DNA of 8,576 bases from Flavobacterium sp. (GCA_023253295.1 JALRGZ010000276.1:1-8576); one strand, 5' to 3'. Positions 1 to 7,220 are shown, counted from the first letter of the stretch. Notes: a model not told the origin generated them from the letters alone. Numbers and translations: made by a program.

Positions 1-32
1 TTTGAAATTGATTTTCATATTTTATTATTTAA

Positions 33-63
33 TGTGAAACACTTCGACAAGCTCAGTGTGACA
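33..63. repeat. REP-like imperfect dyad downstream of the TPR gene
   Basis: The core CACTTCGACAAGCTCAGTG carries inverted ends ACACT (39-43) and AGTGT (55-59). A further TGT/ACA pair (33-35 with 61-63) can extend the stem past a small bulge. It is more GC-rich than its surroundings and begins about 10 bp beyond the stop codon of the minus-strand TPR gene. From memory, short elements with a CTTCGACAAGCTCAG-like core are dispersed in many bacterial genomes, including Flavobacterium, and resemble REP sequences. Its copy number cannot be judged from one copy. It could also act as a transcription terminator for the TPR gene, but no clear U-tract follows. Confidence 0.5.
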
Positions 64-72
64 ACTTTTTAA

Positions 73-3000
73 TTAATTACCTATAGACGAATTTGTTTTA
101 GATTCTTCCGATTTAATTCGGCTCAATTCGGTTTGAGCTTCCGAAACCACATCCGGATAATCTGAAAAATTCTGAATGACACTATCCAAAATATAAGTCG
201 CCTGGAAACTATCTTTTAAACCATAAAAGTTTTTAGCCATCAAAATCAATCCTTTTGCACCATAAAAACGATAACTCGCATAACTCTTAGCCAATTTTTG
301 AACGGAAGTATTAGATGCTTCGTATTTTCCTTCTTTCGTTTTAAAATAGGCATCATAATACAAAGCTTCTGCTGCTAATTCTCCTTTGGCAATAGGCAAC
401 ACTTTTGCGTAAGCGGCCTTTGCTTTCGATTCATCACCAGTTTGCATAGCCGAACGGGCAATAATAATCTGAGCATCACTTTTTACATTATCATCTGTTT
501 TTGGATTTGCCAATACTTTATCTGCATAAACTACCGCATTTGCATATTCTTTTTTCTCGTAATAACACTTCATCAAATTCGATTGCGCGAAAACTTTATT
601 TTGGAACAAATCGGCTTCATTTTCTAAACGAAGTAACACCGGAATTGCTTTTTCTTTAGCACCTCCATTCAATAAAATCTGACCTAATCTTGTTAAAGAC
701 TCCTCAGTAAACTCATTTCTCGGTTCATTCACCACATATTCATAATTAGGCACCGCTTTGTCTTTTTGCCCTTCAGCATAATAAGCCTGTGCCAAATAGA
801 AATTAGCTTTCAAAGCATGAATTCCATTTGGGAAACTTGAAATATAAGCTCTGAATCCGGAAATTGCCTGTGAATTGTTATTTTGATCAAATTGCTTCAT
901 AGCCGATTCGAAAGTATCGTCATCCAAATCAGCATCAGTTACAGCCACAAAATCCAGAGTTCTTACCCAAGTAGCGTACTCGCTTACTTTTCCGCTATCC
1001 ACATAAATCAGTCTGGCTGTTGAAACCGCTTCTAAAGCTTCTGGTGTTTTAGGATATTCAGCTGCCACTTTTTTGAATTTCACTAAAGCTTCCGAGTTTC
1101 TATCCGAATTATAATAAACCAATCCCTGACGTAAAATAGCTCTCGAAGTAAAAGCACTGTTTTTATATTCGGCAATTAATTTATCATAGGTTTTTAAAGC
1201 TAAATCCTGCTTATTTGTAGCTACATAAGTATTCGCTAATTCAAATAAGGCATCATCGCGATAGCTCGATTTTGGATAAGCCTGAATAAAAGAATTCAAA
1301 TCTTCAATTTTTCGATCGTTTCTTGACACAAAACCATAACAAAGTGCCTTTTGAAAATAAGCATAATCGGCATCTACACTTTTTAATTCAATCACTTTAT
1401 TATAAGCATCCATAGCCGGCCAGTATTTAGACGTCACAAAACGACAGTCAGCCAAACGCAAATAAGCATCCGTAAGTCTGGTTTTATCATCCTTTATCTT
1501 ATCGATAAATTTTTGAAAAGCATCACCAGCTGAATCATATTCTTTTAACTTAAAATAAGCATAAGCTATATTATAACTACTGTTTTTGTATTCAGGTGTT
1601 GTGGAAGCCGAAGCCATTCCTGCAAATTGTTTAAAACTCAACAGCGATTTACTGTAATCATTCAGCACATATTCTGTTTCTCCTTTCCAGAAAGTAGCTC
1701 TTGCCGTAAACTGAGCATCACTTGTATTAGCCAATGATTTTTGAAACATTGCTAATGCTTCTGAATAATTTCTATCCGTATACAGTTCTAAACCTCTGTA
1801 AAAAGTTACTTTTTGGTAAGCCAATTTATTCTCCGGACTTTTATTTTTTTCTAATAAAACTAAAGCTTCTTTGTAATTTTTAGAAGAAATATAAGAATCA
1901 ATTAATAATTTTTCAACCTCTGAACGGCTGGAATTATTTGGATATTTATTTATAAATCCCAGCAATACCGAAGGTACACTTTGATAGGAATTTCCTAACT
2001 CATAACTCAATTTAGCATAATTCAAATAAGCATCTTCCTGGATAGCTGTATCAAAAGGCATCTCAGAAGCATTTTTAAACGCATTTAAAGCTTGTTGTTT
2101 TTGGTTTAATTTCAAATAACTTTCCCCTAAATGATAATAAGCATTTTGTGCCACACTATCTTTTCCTCCAATAATCTTATTGAATTGTGCAATCGCATTT
2201 TCAAAATCATTTTGTTTGTAATACGCATACCCTAAAAGATAGTAGTCAGTATTACTCCATTTTCCTCTTTTACCCTTATAAGCCACTAAATATGGAATCG
2301 CTTCATTGTATTTTTTTAAATTAAAATAGCTTTCGCCAATAATTTTATTCAACTCTGATTTTTCAGCAGGAGTCGATTTTGCCATTGCTTTTTGACCTTC
2401 AGTTATAGCTTTTTCAAAATTTCCTGATTTAAAACTCATGTCCGCCTGATAATACGATAGCTTTTCAGAATATTTTTCATCACTAGAAACAGCATCAAAA
2501 TATTTATTAGCCTCCTGATAATTATCTCCTTCATAAGCCATGAATCCCATATAATACTTAGCCTGAGATCCATAAATTTCTGACTTCAGAACTTTATTAA
2601 AATATTTTGTTGCTTCTTTTTTATTATTGGAACTAAAAAAACTGTAGCCTTTTTGAAAATTAAAACGGTCTCTGTCAGTAGTGCTCAACTGACTTTCATC
2701 CACTTTTTCAAACCAGCGCAAAGCCTCTTTATAATTTCCCTGATTAAAATAATAATGTGCAACCTCAGTATAAGCCTGATTACTTTTTGAACTTGTTGGA
2801 TATTCTTCCAGAAAAGATTCCATCAATACATCGGCATTGGCATGTCCTAAACGAACCGCACAACTCGCATCGTAATAAGCACAGTCCGACTTTGTTTCCT
2901 CATCCTGAGTTTCAGTTTTAACTTTTTCGAAAAGGTATTGAGCAGAAGCATACTGATTGTCTTTATACAAAGATACCGCTCTGTCAAAATCCTTTAAATT

Positions 3001-3087
3001 ATTCGTATATAGTATTGATTTCTGTGCCGATAGCGAATTGGTTTTTACCAAAACCAATAAAAAGAAGAGCCAGGAAAATTTGCGCAT
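73..3087 (-). CDS. Large secreted TPR-repeat protein (1004 aa)
   Basis: The protein has an N-terminal Sec signal peptide: a basic MRK start, a hydrophobic stretch at residues 4-14 and a likely cleavage after Ala21 (SLSA|Q). There is no lipobox cysteine and no transmembrane segment afterwards, so it is probably periplasmic or exported. The rest is a chain of TPR/Sel1-like helical pairs. Clear units lie near residues 104-136, 177-199, 281-305, 315-340, 505-528, 541-566, 614-640, 650-675, 760-785, 835-860 and 905-930, with the usual G/A-Y-Y ... A...F/Y pattern. A non-canonical acidic stretch (about 700-732, with DADLDDD) interrupts the repeats. I see no catalytic domain and no type IX secretion C-terminal domain. 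Such proteins are scaffolds, and similar repeat folds occur in BamD and YbgF/CpoB, so an envelope-assembly role is possible but is inference. The ATG at 3087 is chosen because it gives the signal peptide. The gene is transcribed divergently from the FtsE-type ATPase. The exact function is unknown. Confidence 0.9.
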   Translation of the reverse strand: MRKFSWLFFLLVLVKTNSLSAQKSILYTNNLKDFDRAVSLYKDNQYASAQYLFEKVKTETQDEETKSDCAYYDASCAVRLGHANADVLMESFLEEYPTSSKSNQAYTEVAHYYFNQGNYKEALRWFEKVDESQLSTTDRDRFNFQKGYSFFSSNNKKEATKYFNKVLKSEIYGSQAKYYMGFMAYEGDNYQEANKYFDAVSSDEKYSEKLSYYQADMSFKSGNFEKAITEGQKAMAKSTPAEKSELNKIIGESYFNLKKYNEAIPYLVAYKGKRGKWSNTDYYLLGYAYYKQNDFENAIAQFNKIIGGKDSVAQNAYYHLGESYLKLNQKQQALNAFKNASEMPFDTAIQEDAYLNYAKLSYELGNSYQSVPSVLLGFINKYPNNSSRSEVEKLLIDSYISSKNYKEALVLLEKNKSPENKLAYQKVTFYRGLELYTDRNYSEALAMFQKSLANTSDAQFTARATFWKGETEYVLNDYSKSLLSFKQFAGMASASTTPEYKNSSYNIAYAYFKLKEYDSAGDAFQKFIDKIKDDKTRLTDAYLRLADCRFVTSKYWPAMDAYNKVIELKSVDADYAYFQKALCYGFVSRNDRKIEDLNSFIQAYPKSSYRDDALFELANTYVATNKQDLALKTYDKLIAEYKNSAFTSRAILRQGLVYYNSDRNSEALVKFKKVAAEYPKTPEALEAVSTARLIYVDSGKVSEYATWVRTLDFVAVTDADLDDDTFESAMKQFDQNNNSQAISGFRAYISSFPNGIHALKANFYLAQAYYAEGQKDKAVPNYEYVVNEPRNEFTEESLTRLGQILLNGGAKEKAIPVLLRLENEADLFQNKVFAQSNLMKCYYEKKEYANAVVYADKVLANPKTDDNVKSDAQIIIARSAMQTGDESKAKAAYAKVLPIAKGELAAEALYYDAYFKTKEGKYEASNTSVQKLAKSYASYRFYGAKGLILMAKNFYGLKDSFQATYILDSVIQNFSDYPDVVSEAQTELSRIKSEESKTNSSIGN

Positions 3088-3106
3088 TTTTTCTATTTTT
3101 AATAGT

Positions 3107-3114
3107 CAAATATA
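3107..3114 (-). promoter_or_regulatory. Putative -7 element for the TPR gene
   Basis: On the minus strand the octamer TATATTTG fits the Bacteroidota -7 consensus TAnnTTTG exactly and ends 19 bp before the ATG of the TPR gene. No good TTG -33 element lies at the expected 17-23 bp spacing. That zone holds the palindrome at 3130..3141 instead, so the promoter may be weak or activator-dependent. Confidence 0.5.
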
Positions 3115-3129
3115 TCATATTACAGGCTT

Positions 3130-3141
3130 TATAACGTTATA
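3130..3141. repeat. 12-bp perfect palindrome TATAACGTTATA in the divergent region
   Basis: TATAACGTTATA is its own reverse complement. It lies where the -33 element of the TPR gene promoter would be expected, so it could be a regulator site. The core AACGTT recurs at 3243-3248, just before the ATPase start codon. In AT-rich DNA a palindrome this short can arise by chance. Confidence 0.3.
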
Positions 3142-3201
3142 CTTTCAGCTTTTATTATGAACAAATCTTTTAACAAGGCACAAAAAACTGGGAATTGATT
3201 A

Positions 3202-3231
3202 TTGCTATTTCATAATTGATAATTACTTTTA
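3202..3231 (+). promoter_or_regulatory. Putative promoter of the ftsE-methyltransferase unit
   Basis: TTG at 3202-3204, a 19-bp spacer and TACTTTTA at 3224-3231 match the Bacteroidota pattern at every informative position except the final G of TAnnTTTG. The box ends 21 bp before the ATG at 3253. The -7 box overlaps a small dyad, TAATT-GAT-AATTA (3213-3225). No Shine-Dalgarno sequence precedes the start codon, which is normal for this phylum. Confidence 0.45.
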
Positions 3232-3252
3232 CACCATAAACAAACGTTAACT

Positions 3253-3936
3253 ATGTCTCAAGCTGTACTGTCATTAAAAAACGCCACTATCTATCAGGAA
3301 GATAAAGTAATCTTATCCAATGTTAACCTCGAAGTGAACCACGGGGAGTTCTTATACATCATTGGAAAAACAGGTTCCGGAAAAAGTAGTTTAATGAAAA
3401 CCCTTTATGCTGATTTGCCTTTAACTGAAGGTACCGGACATATTGTTGACTTTGATTTAGAAACGCTAAAAGAAAATGACATTCCGTTTTTGAGACGTAA
3501 AATCGGGATTGTTTTTCAGGACTTCAAATTGTTGCCAGACCGGTCTATCAAAGACAATATGCTTTTTGTTTTAAAGGCCACAGGCTGGACTGACAAAAAC
3601 GAAATGGATCGTAAAATCGAAGAAGTTCTGGACAAAGTTGGTATGAAAAACCATGCTTCTAAAATGCCACATCAAATTTCAGGTGGAGAACAACAACGAG
3701 TAGCTATTGCAAGAGCACTTTTGAACGACCCTGAACTTATCTTAGCTGACGAACCAACCGGAAATTTAGATCCTCAAACCAGTGTTGAAGTTTTAGATGT
3801 TTTGAAAAAAATCAATGCTAATGGCAAAACCGTTATTATGGCTACTCACGATTATGCCATCTTAATGAAATTCCCATCAAAAACTTTAAAATGTGAGGAC
3901 TCCAAAATTTTTGAAGTCGTTCAAAGAACAGTTTAA
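3253..3936 (+). CDS. ftsE: FtsE-type ABC transporter ATP-binding protein
   Basis: The 227-residue protein is a single ABC nucleotide-binding domain of the usual FtsE length. All ATPase motifs are intact: Walker A GKTGSGKSS (38-46), Q-loop Gln89, signature ISGGEQQR (142-149), Walker B LILADEP (162-168) with catalytic Glu167, D-loop NLD (171-173) and H-loop His199. FtsE proteins pair with the membrane protein FtsX and, in well-studied bacteria, control cell-wall hydrolases at the septum or sidewall from the cytoplasmic face. The IVFQDFKLLPDRS region (86-98) is FtsE-like. No ftsX follows; the next gene 31 bp on is an RNA methyltransferase, probably on the same transcript. The first ATG is used, with stop TAA at 3934. 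The closely related LolD/MacB ATPases are the main alternative, and telling them apart would need a tree. Confidence 0.85.
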   Translation: MSQAVLSLKNATIYQEDKVILSNVNLEVNHGEFLYIIGKTGSGKSSLMKTLYADLPLTEGTGHIVDFDLETLKENDIPFLRRKIGIVFQDFKLLPDRSIKDNMLFVLKATGWTDKNEMDRKIEEVLDKVGMKNHASKMPHQISGGEQQRVAIARALLNDPELILADEPTGNLDPQTSVEVLDVLKKINANGKTVIMATHDYAILMKFPSKTLKCEDSKIFEVVQRTV

Positions 3937-3967
3937 CATACCTAAAAATACTAAAATTTAGAATCTC

Positions 3968-4753
3968 TTGAAACAAATTACATCCATTCAAAACCCATTC
4001 ATAAAATCTTTAGTATTATTACAGGAAAAGGCCAAAAACAGAAAACAAACGGGCACCTTTTTAATTGAAGGAGTCCGCGAAATTTCATTAGCCATCAAAG
4101 GCAAATACGAAATTGAAACTATCTTATTCAATCCGGAAATATACAGCGAATCAGAAGCTAGAAAACTGGCTCCGAATGCTGATTTTATCGAAATCAATTC
4201 GGTTGTTTATCAAAAATTAAGCTATCGCGAAACTACCGAAGGTGTTTTGGCTGTAGCCAAATCCAAATCATTACAACTTTCGGATTTAAAATTATCTGAA
4301 ACTCCCCTGATTTTAGTTGCCGAAGCTCCTGAAAAACCGGGAAATATTGGCGCACTTTTACGCACTGCCGATGCTGCTAATCTGGATGCTGTAATTATCG
4401 CCAATCCTAAAAGCGATTTATACAATCCTAACATTGTTCGCTCCAGCGTAGGCTGTTTATTTACCAATCAAATTGCCACCGCCAGTACCTCTGAAATAAT
4501 TGCTTTTTTAAAAGAAAAAAACATCAATTTCTACTGTGCCACTTTACAAAATTCAACGAGTTACCACACTCAGGACTATACGAAACCAACAGCTTTAGTG
4601 GTAGGAACCGAGGCTACCGGACTCACTCAGGAATGGCGTGATGCTGCCACACAAAATATCATTATCCCAATGCAAGGTGAAATAGACAGTATGAACGTTT
4701 CAGTTGCTGCTGCTATCTTAATTTTTGAAGCCAAAAGACAAAGAGGGTTTTAG
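3968..4753 (+). CDS. SpoU/TrmH-family RNA 2'-O-methyltransferase (TTG start)
   Basis: The 261-residue protein probably transfers a methyl group from S-adenosylmethionine to a ribose 2'-OH in rRNA or tRNA. Residues 1-100 form the substrate-binding domain typical of the family (ITSIQNPFIKSL, then TGTFLIEGVREI). The SPOUT knot domain follows: motif 1 KPGNIGALLRTADAAN (123-138) with conserved Arg132, motif 2 NPNIVRSSVG (153-162), and motif 3 VVGTEATGL (211-219) plus IPMQGEIDSMNVSVAAAI (233-250). The start is TTG at 3968. An in-frame TAG lies at 3959-3961, no ATG or GTG lies between, and the family N-terminal motif begins at residue 4, so no other common start fits. It follows the FtsE gene by 31 bp with no visible promoter, which suggests cotranscription. 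Its TAG stop lies inside the first unit of a heptad repeat. The target nucleotide cannot be told from sequence; RlmB-like 23S rRNA or TrmH-like tRNA activity is possible. Confidence 0.9.
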   Translation: MKQITSIQNPFIKSLVLLQEKAKNRKQTGTFLIEGVREISLAIKGKYEIETILFNPEIYSESEARKLAPNADFIEINSVVYQKLSYRETTEGVLAVAKSKSLQLSDLKLSETPLILVAEAPEKPGNIGALLRTADAANLDAVIIANPKSDLYNPNIVRSSVGCLFTNQIATASTSEIIAFLKEKNINFYCATLQNSTSYHTQDYTKPTALVVGTEATGLTQEWRDAATQNIIIPMQGEIDSMNVSVAAAILIFEAKRQRGF

Positions 4754-4816
4754 ATTTTAGAGTATAGATTTTAGATTTTAGACTACATTCTAAAATCTAA
4801 AATCTGACATCTAATT
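4748..4816. repeat. Palindromic array of 7-bp units (TTTTAGA / TCTAAAA)
   Basis: Five contiguous heptads run from 4748 to 4782: TTTTAGA, TTTTAGA, GTATAGA, TTTTAGA, TTTTAGA. After a 6-base loop, ctacat (4783-4788), the complement continues in the same register: TCTAAAA, TCTAAAA, TCTGACA, TCTAATT (4789-4816). The variant third unit on the left faces the variant third unit on the right. The first heptad contains the TAG stop codon of the methyltransferase. From memory, similar TAGATTTTAGA-type repeats occur between genes in Flavobacterium genomes; I could not check this. Confidence 0.85.
4766..4805 (+). terminator. Possible AT-rich terminator hairpin after the methyltransferase
   Basis: The inner part of the heptad array forms a perfect 17-bp stem: AGATTTTAGATTTTAGA at 4766-4782 against 4789-4805, with a 6-base loop. 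After a 4x4 internal loop, TTAGA (4757-4761) can pair with TCTAA (4810-4814). It sits between the methyltransferase stop and the rel promoter candidate, a logical place for a terminator. The stem is nearly all A-T and no U-run follows, so it is not a classical intrinsic terminator. It could equally work as an mRNA 3'-end stabiliser. Confidence 0.4.
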
Positions 4817-4823
4817 TAACCTA

Positions 4824-4854
4824 TTGCATATATCCCAACTTATCGTTATTTTTA
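4824..4854 (+). promoter_or_regulatory. Putative rel promoter
   Basis: TTG at 4824-4826, a 20-bp spacer and TATTTTTA at 4847-4854 fit the Bacteroidota promoter pattern except for A in place of the last G. If used, transcription would begin at or just past the first ATG (4859), which favours the second in-frame ATG at 4874 as the translation start, or else a leaderless message. Confidence 0.4.
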
Positions 4855-4858
4855 GAAA

Positions 4859-7093
4859 ATGAACCCTGAAATTATGACAGAAATAGATATCGAAAAAGAA
4901 AACAAAGCAATTGCTCAGGAATATAAAGAATTACTTCGTATTAGTTACCAAACTTTGACTACTGAAGACAAAAAACTAATACGTAAAGCTTTTGACGTTG
5001 CTGTTGAAGCACATAAAGACCAAAGAAGAAAGTCCGGTGAAGCTTATATCTTCCATCCTATTGCCGTAGCTAAGATTGTAGCTTCAGAAATTGGTTTGGG
5101 AGCCACTTCCATTGCCGCAGCCTTATTACATGATGTAGTTGAAGACACTCCAACTACCGTTAAGGATATCGAACGCATGTTCAATCCTAAAGTAGCGCAA
5201 TTAGTCGAAGGTTTAACTAAGATTTCCATCGTTCAAAAAGACATGAATGTGTCTATGCAAGCCGAAAACTTCCGCAAAATGTTATTGACTTTGTACGATG
5301 ATGTTCGTGTAATCCTAATCAAAATTGCCGACAGATTGCACAATATGCAAACTATGGAGTCCATGGATGATTACAAACAGATTAAAATCGCTTCAGAAAC
5401 CTTATACATCTATGCTCCTTTAGCACATCGTTTAGGACTTTACAACATCAAAACTAAACTGGAAGATTTAGGATTAAAATACACAGAACCGACAGTTTAC
5501 AACGACATTGTAAGCAAAATCAAAGAAACTAAAGAACAACAGGACGCTTACATCAAAGATATTTCAGATATCCTAAAAGCCTCTTTAGATGCCGAAGGGA
5601 TTGATTACATTATAAAAGGCCGACCAAAATCTATCTATTCGATTCGAAGAAAGATGAAAGCTCAAAACGTAACTTTTGACGAAGTTTACGATAAATTTGC
5701 GCTTCGAATTGTTTATAAATCCGACCCGCATGATGAAAAATTCATTGCCTGGAAAATATATTCTATTGTAACCGACCATTACAGACCCAGCCCAAGCCGT
5801 TTAAGAGACTGGATTTCTTCACCTAAATCTACAGGATACGAAGCCCTTCACATCACAGTAATGGGGCCTAAAGGGCGCTGGGTTGAAGTTCAGGTTCGCA
5901 GTGAGCGTATGGATGAAATTGCCGAAAAAGGATATGCTGCACATTACAAATACAAAAACGGAGATTCTGAAGAAGGCGGTTTAGATGTATGGTTAAACTT
6001 ATTGCGTGAGGCTTTAGAAAACTCTGAAACCAACGCTATTGATTTTGTAGAAGATTTCAAAATGAATTTGTATTCAAAAGAAATCTATGTATTTACTCCA
6101 AAAGGAGATATTAAATCATTACCAAAAGGCGCAACTTCCCTTGATTTTGCATTCAGTATTCACTCCGAAATTGGAATCAAAACCCGTGGAACAAGAGTAA
6201 ACGGAAAATTAGTCCCTTTAAATCACGAATTAAAAAGTGGAGATCAGGTAGAAATTATCACTTCACCAAATCAAAAACCTACAGCAAACTGGCTAGACTA
6301 TGTAACGACTTCCAGAGCGAAGAATAAAATCAAAAACGTTCTTAACGAAAACACCAAGAAAATTGCCGAAGAAGGAAAAGAAGTACTTACCCGAAAATTA
6401 AAACATCTAAAAATCACTCTAAATGAATCGGTAACGAACGAATTAGTTAACTTTTTTCACCTTAAAACTAGCTTGGATTTGTATTACCGCGTAGGTTTAG
6501 GTACTATTGACAACCAACAATTAAAAGACTTTGCTGCTCAAAAAAGCAACACTTTAATCAATTTCTTTAAAAATAAAATCAAACGTGGCGGAAATACTGC
6601 TGATAGTGACATCCACAAGCCTGTAATCAATAATAATTATGACTTGCTTGTTTTTGGAAAAGAACAGGATAAATTAGACTATAAATTGGCCAGCTGTTGT
6701 AATCCTATACCCGGAGATCAGGTTTTTGGTTTTGTTACTATTAACGAGGGAATTAAAGTTCATAAAAAAGATTGCCCAAATGCTATTTCTTTGCAATCGA
6801 ATTATGCTTACCGTATAATGCAGGCGAAATGGATTGATTCTTCCCAACAGGAATTTAAAGCCACTTTAAACATTACCGGTATGGATACGATTGGTCTTAC
6901 TAACGAACTGACAAAAGTAATTTCAAACAATATGAATGTCAATATTCAGAGTATCTCTTTAAGTGGTGAGGCAGGGCTTTTTAAAGGACAATTAACTGTA
7001 ATTGTGCAAAACATCACTATTTTGAAAAAGCTAATTGATAACATCAAAAAAATTGACGGAATAGACAGGGTTACCAGAGTTTATAAGAATTAA
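4859..7093 (+). CDS. rel: Bifunctional (p)ppGpp synthetase/hydrolase, RelA/SpoT family
   Basis: The 744-residue long-form RSH protein makes (p)ppGpp from ATP and GDP/GTP and hydrolyses it, setting the stringent response. The HD hydrolase domain (about 40-190) is intact: His66, HDVVEDT at 91-97 and KIADRLHNM at 155-163 (Asp158, Asn162). The synthetase domain (about 240-365) has GRPKSIYSIRRKM (254-266), Asp278, RLRD (314-317), GYEALH (326-331) and EVQVR with Glu343, matching the catalytic Asp and Glu of Rel. RLRD takes the place of the basic RXKD motif of bifunctional enzymes, not the EXDD of RelA. The regulatory half has a TGS domain (about 406-468), a helical region, a Cys-rich segment (Cys613, Cys614, His635, Cys639) and a C-terminal ACT domain (about 665-742). 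Both activities therefore look functional. The first ATG (4859) gives MNPEIM; the second, at 4874, gives MTEIDIEKE and fits the promoter better, so the N-terminus may be 5 residues shorter. It follows the heptad palindrome and precedes fur by 127 bp. Confidence 0.95.
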   Translation: MNPEIMTEIDIEKENKAIAQEYKELLRISYQTLTTEDKKLIRKAFDVAVEAHKDQRRKSGEAYIFHPIAVAKIVASEIGLGATSIAAALLHDVVEDTPTTVKDIERMFNPKVAQLVEGLTKISIVQKDMNVSMQAENFRKMLLTLYDDVRVILIKIADRLHNMQTMESMDDYKQIKIASETLYIYAPLAHRLGLYNIKTKLEDLGLKYTEPTVYNDIVSKIKETKEQQDAYIKDISDILKASLDAEGIDYIIKGRPKSIYSIRRKMKAQNVTFDEVYDKFALRIVYKSDPHDEKFIAWKIYSIVTDHYRPSPSRLRDWISSPKSTGYEALHITVMGPKGRWVEVQVRSERMDEIAEKGYAAHYKYKNGDSEEGGLDVWLNLLREALENSETNAIDFVEDFKMNLYSKEIYVFTPKGDIKSLPKGATSLDFAFSIHSEIGIKTRGTRVNGKLVPLNHELKSGDQVEIITSPNQKPTANWLDYVTTSRAKNKIKNVLNENTKKIAEEGKEVLTRKLKHLKITLNESVTNELVNFFHLKTSLDLYYRVGLGTIDNQQLKDFAAQKSNTLINFFKNKIKRGGNTADSDIHKPVINNNYDLLVFGKEQDKLDYKLASCCNPIPGDQVFGFVTINEGIKVHKKDCPNAISLQSNYAYRIMQAKWIDSSQQEFKATLNITGMDTIGLTNELTKVISNNMNVNIQSISLSGEAGLFKGQLTVIVQNITILKKLIDNIKKIDGIDRVTRVYKN

Positions 7094-7182
7094 TACATAG
7101 TTTATTTTTTAATTCTTTTTAAAAGCAAAAATGTATTTCTAAATAAAAAAGAACAAAATTATTCTCTTATAAGCATTTAAAC

Positions 7183-7214
7183 TTGAAAACTATTAAAATA
7201 ATAATTTATCTTTG
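7183..7214 (+). promoter_or_regulatory. Putative fur promoter with exact -7 consensus
   Basis: TTG at 7183-7185, a 21-bp spacer and TATCTTTG at 7207-7214 match both Bacteroidota promoter elements exactly. The -7 box ends only 6 bp before the ATG at 7221, so the transcript would begin almost at the start codon. The possible TTG start at 7212 lies inside the -7 box and therefore should not be in the mRNA. Confidence 0.6.
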
Positions 7215-7220
7215 CCGAAT

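Noticed and set aside
442..627. Open frame of 61 codons on the plus strand inside the TPR gene
   Set aside because: It lies antisense to a strongly supported gene, has a hydrophobic low-complexity translation and shows no recognisable domain.
2957..3160. Open frame of 67 codons overlapping the TPR gene 5' end and the intergenic region
   Set aside because: It is antisense to the signal peptide region, shows no family motif and runs through the divergent promoters.
4222..4467. Open frame of 81 codons on the minus strand inside the methyltransferase
   Set aside because: It is antisense to the conserved SPOUT motifs, so its composition is explained by the real gene.
7113..7153. TTCTTTTT / AAAAAGAA inverted repeat after rel
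   Set aside because: The loop is 25 bases and the arms are pure A/T runs apart from one G-C pair, as expected by chance in this composition.
7212..7220. TTG start adding Met-Pro-Asn to Fur
   Set aside because: The codon lies within the exact -7 promoter element, so it would not be transcribed from that promoter; the ATG at 7221 is preferred.
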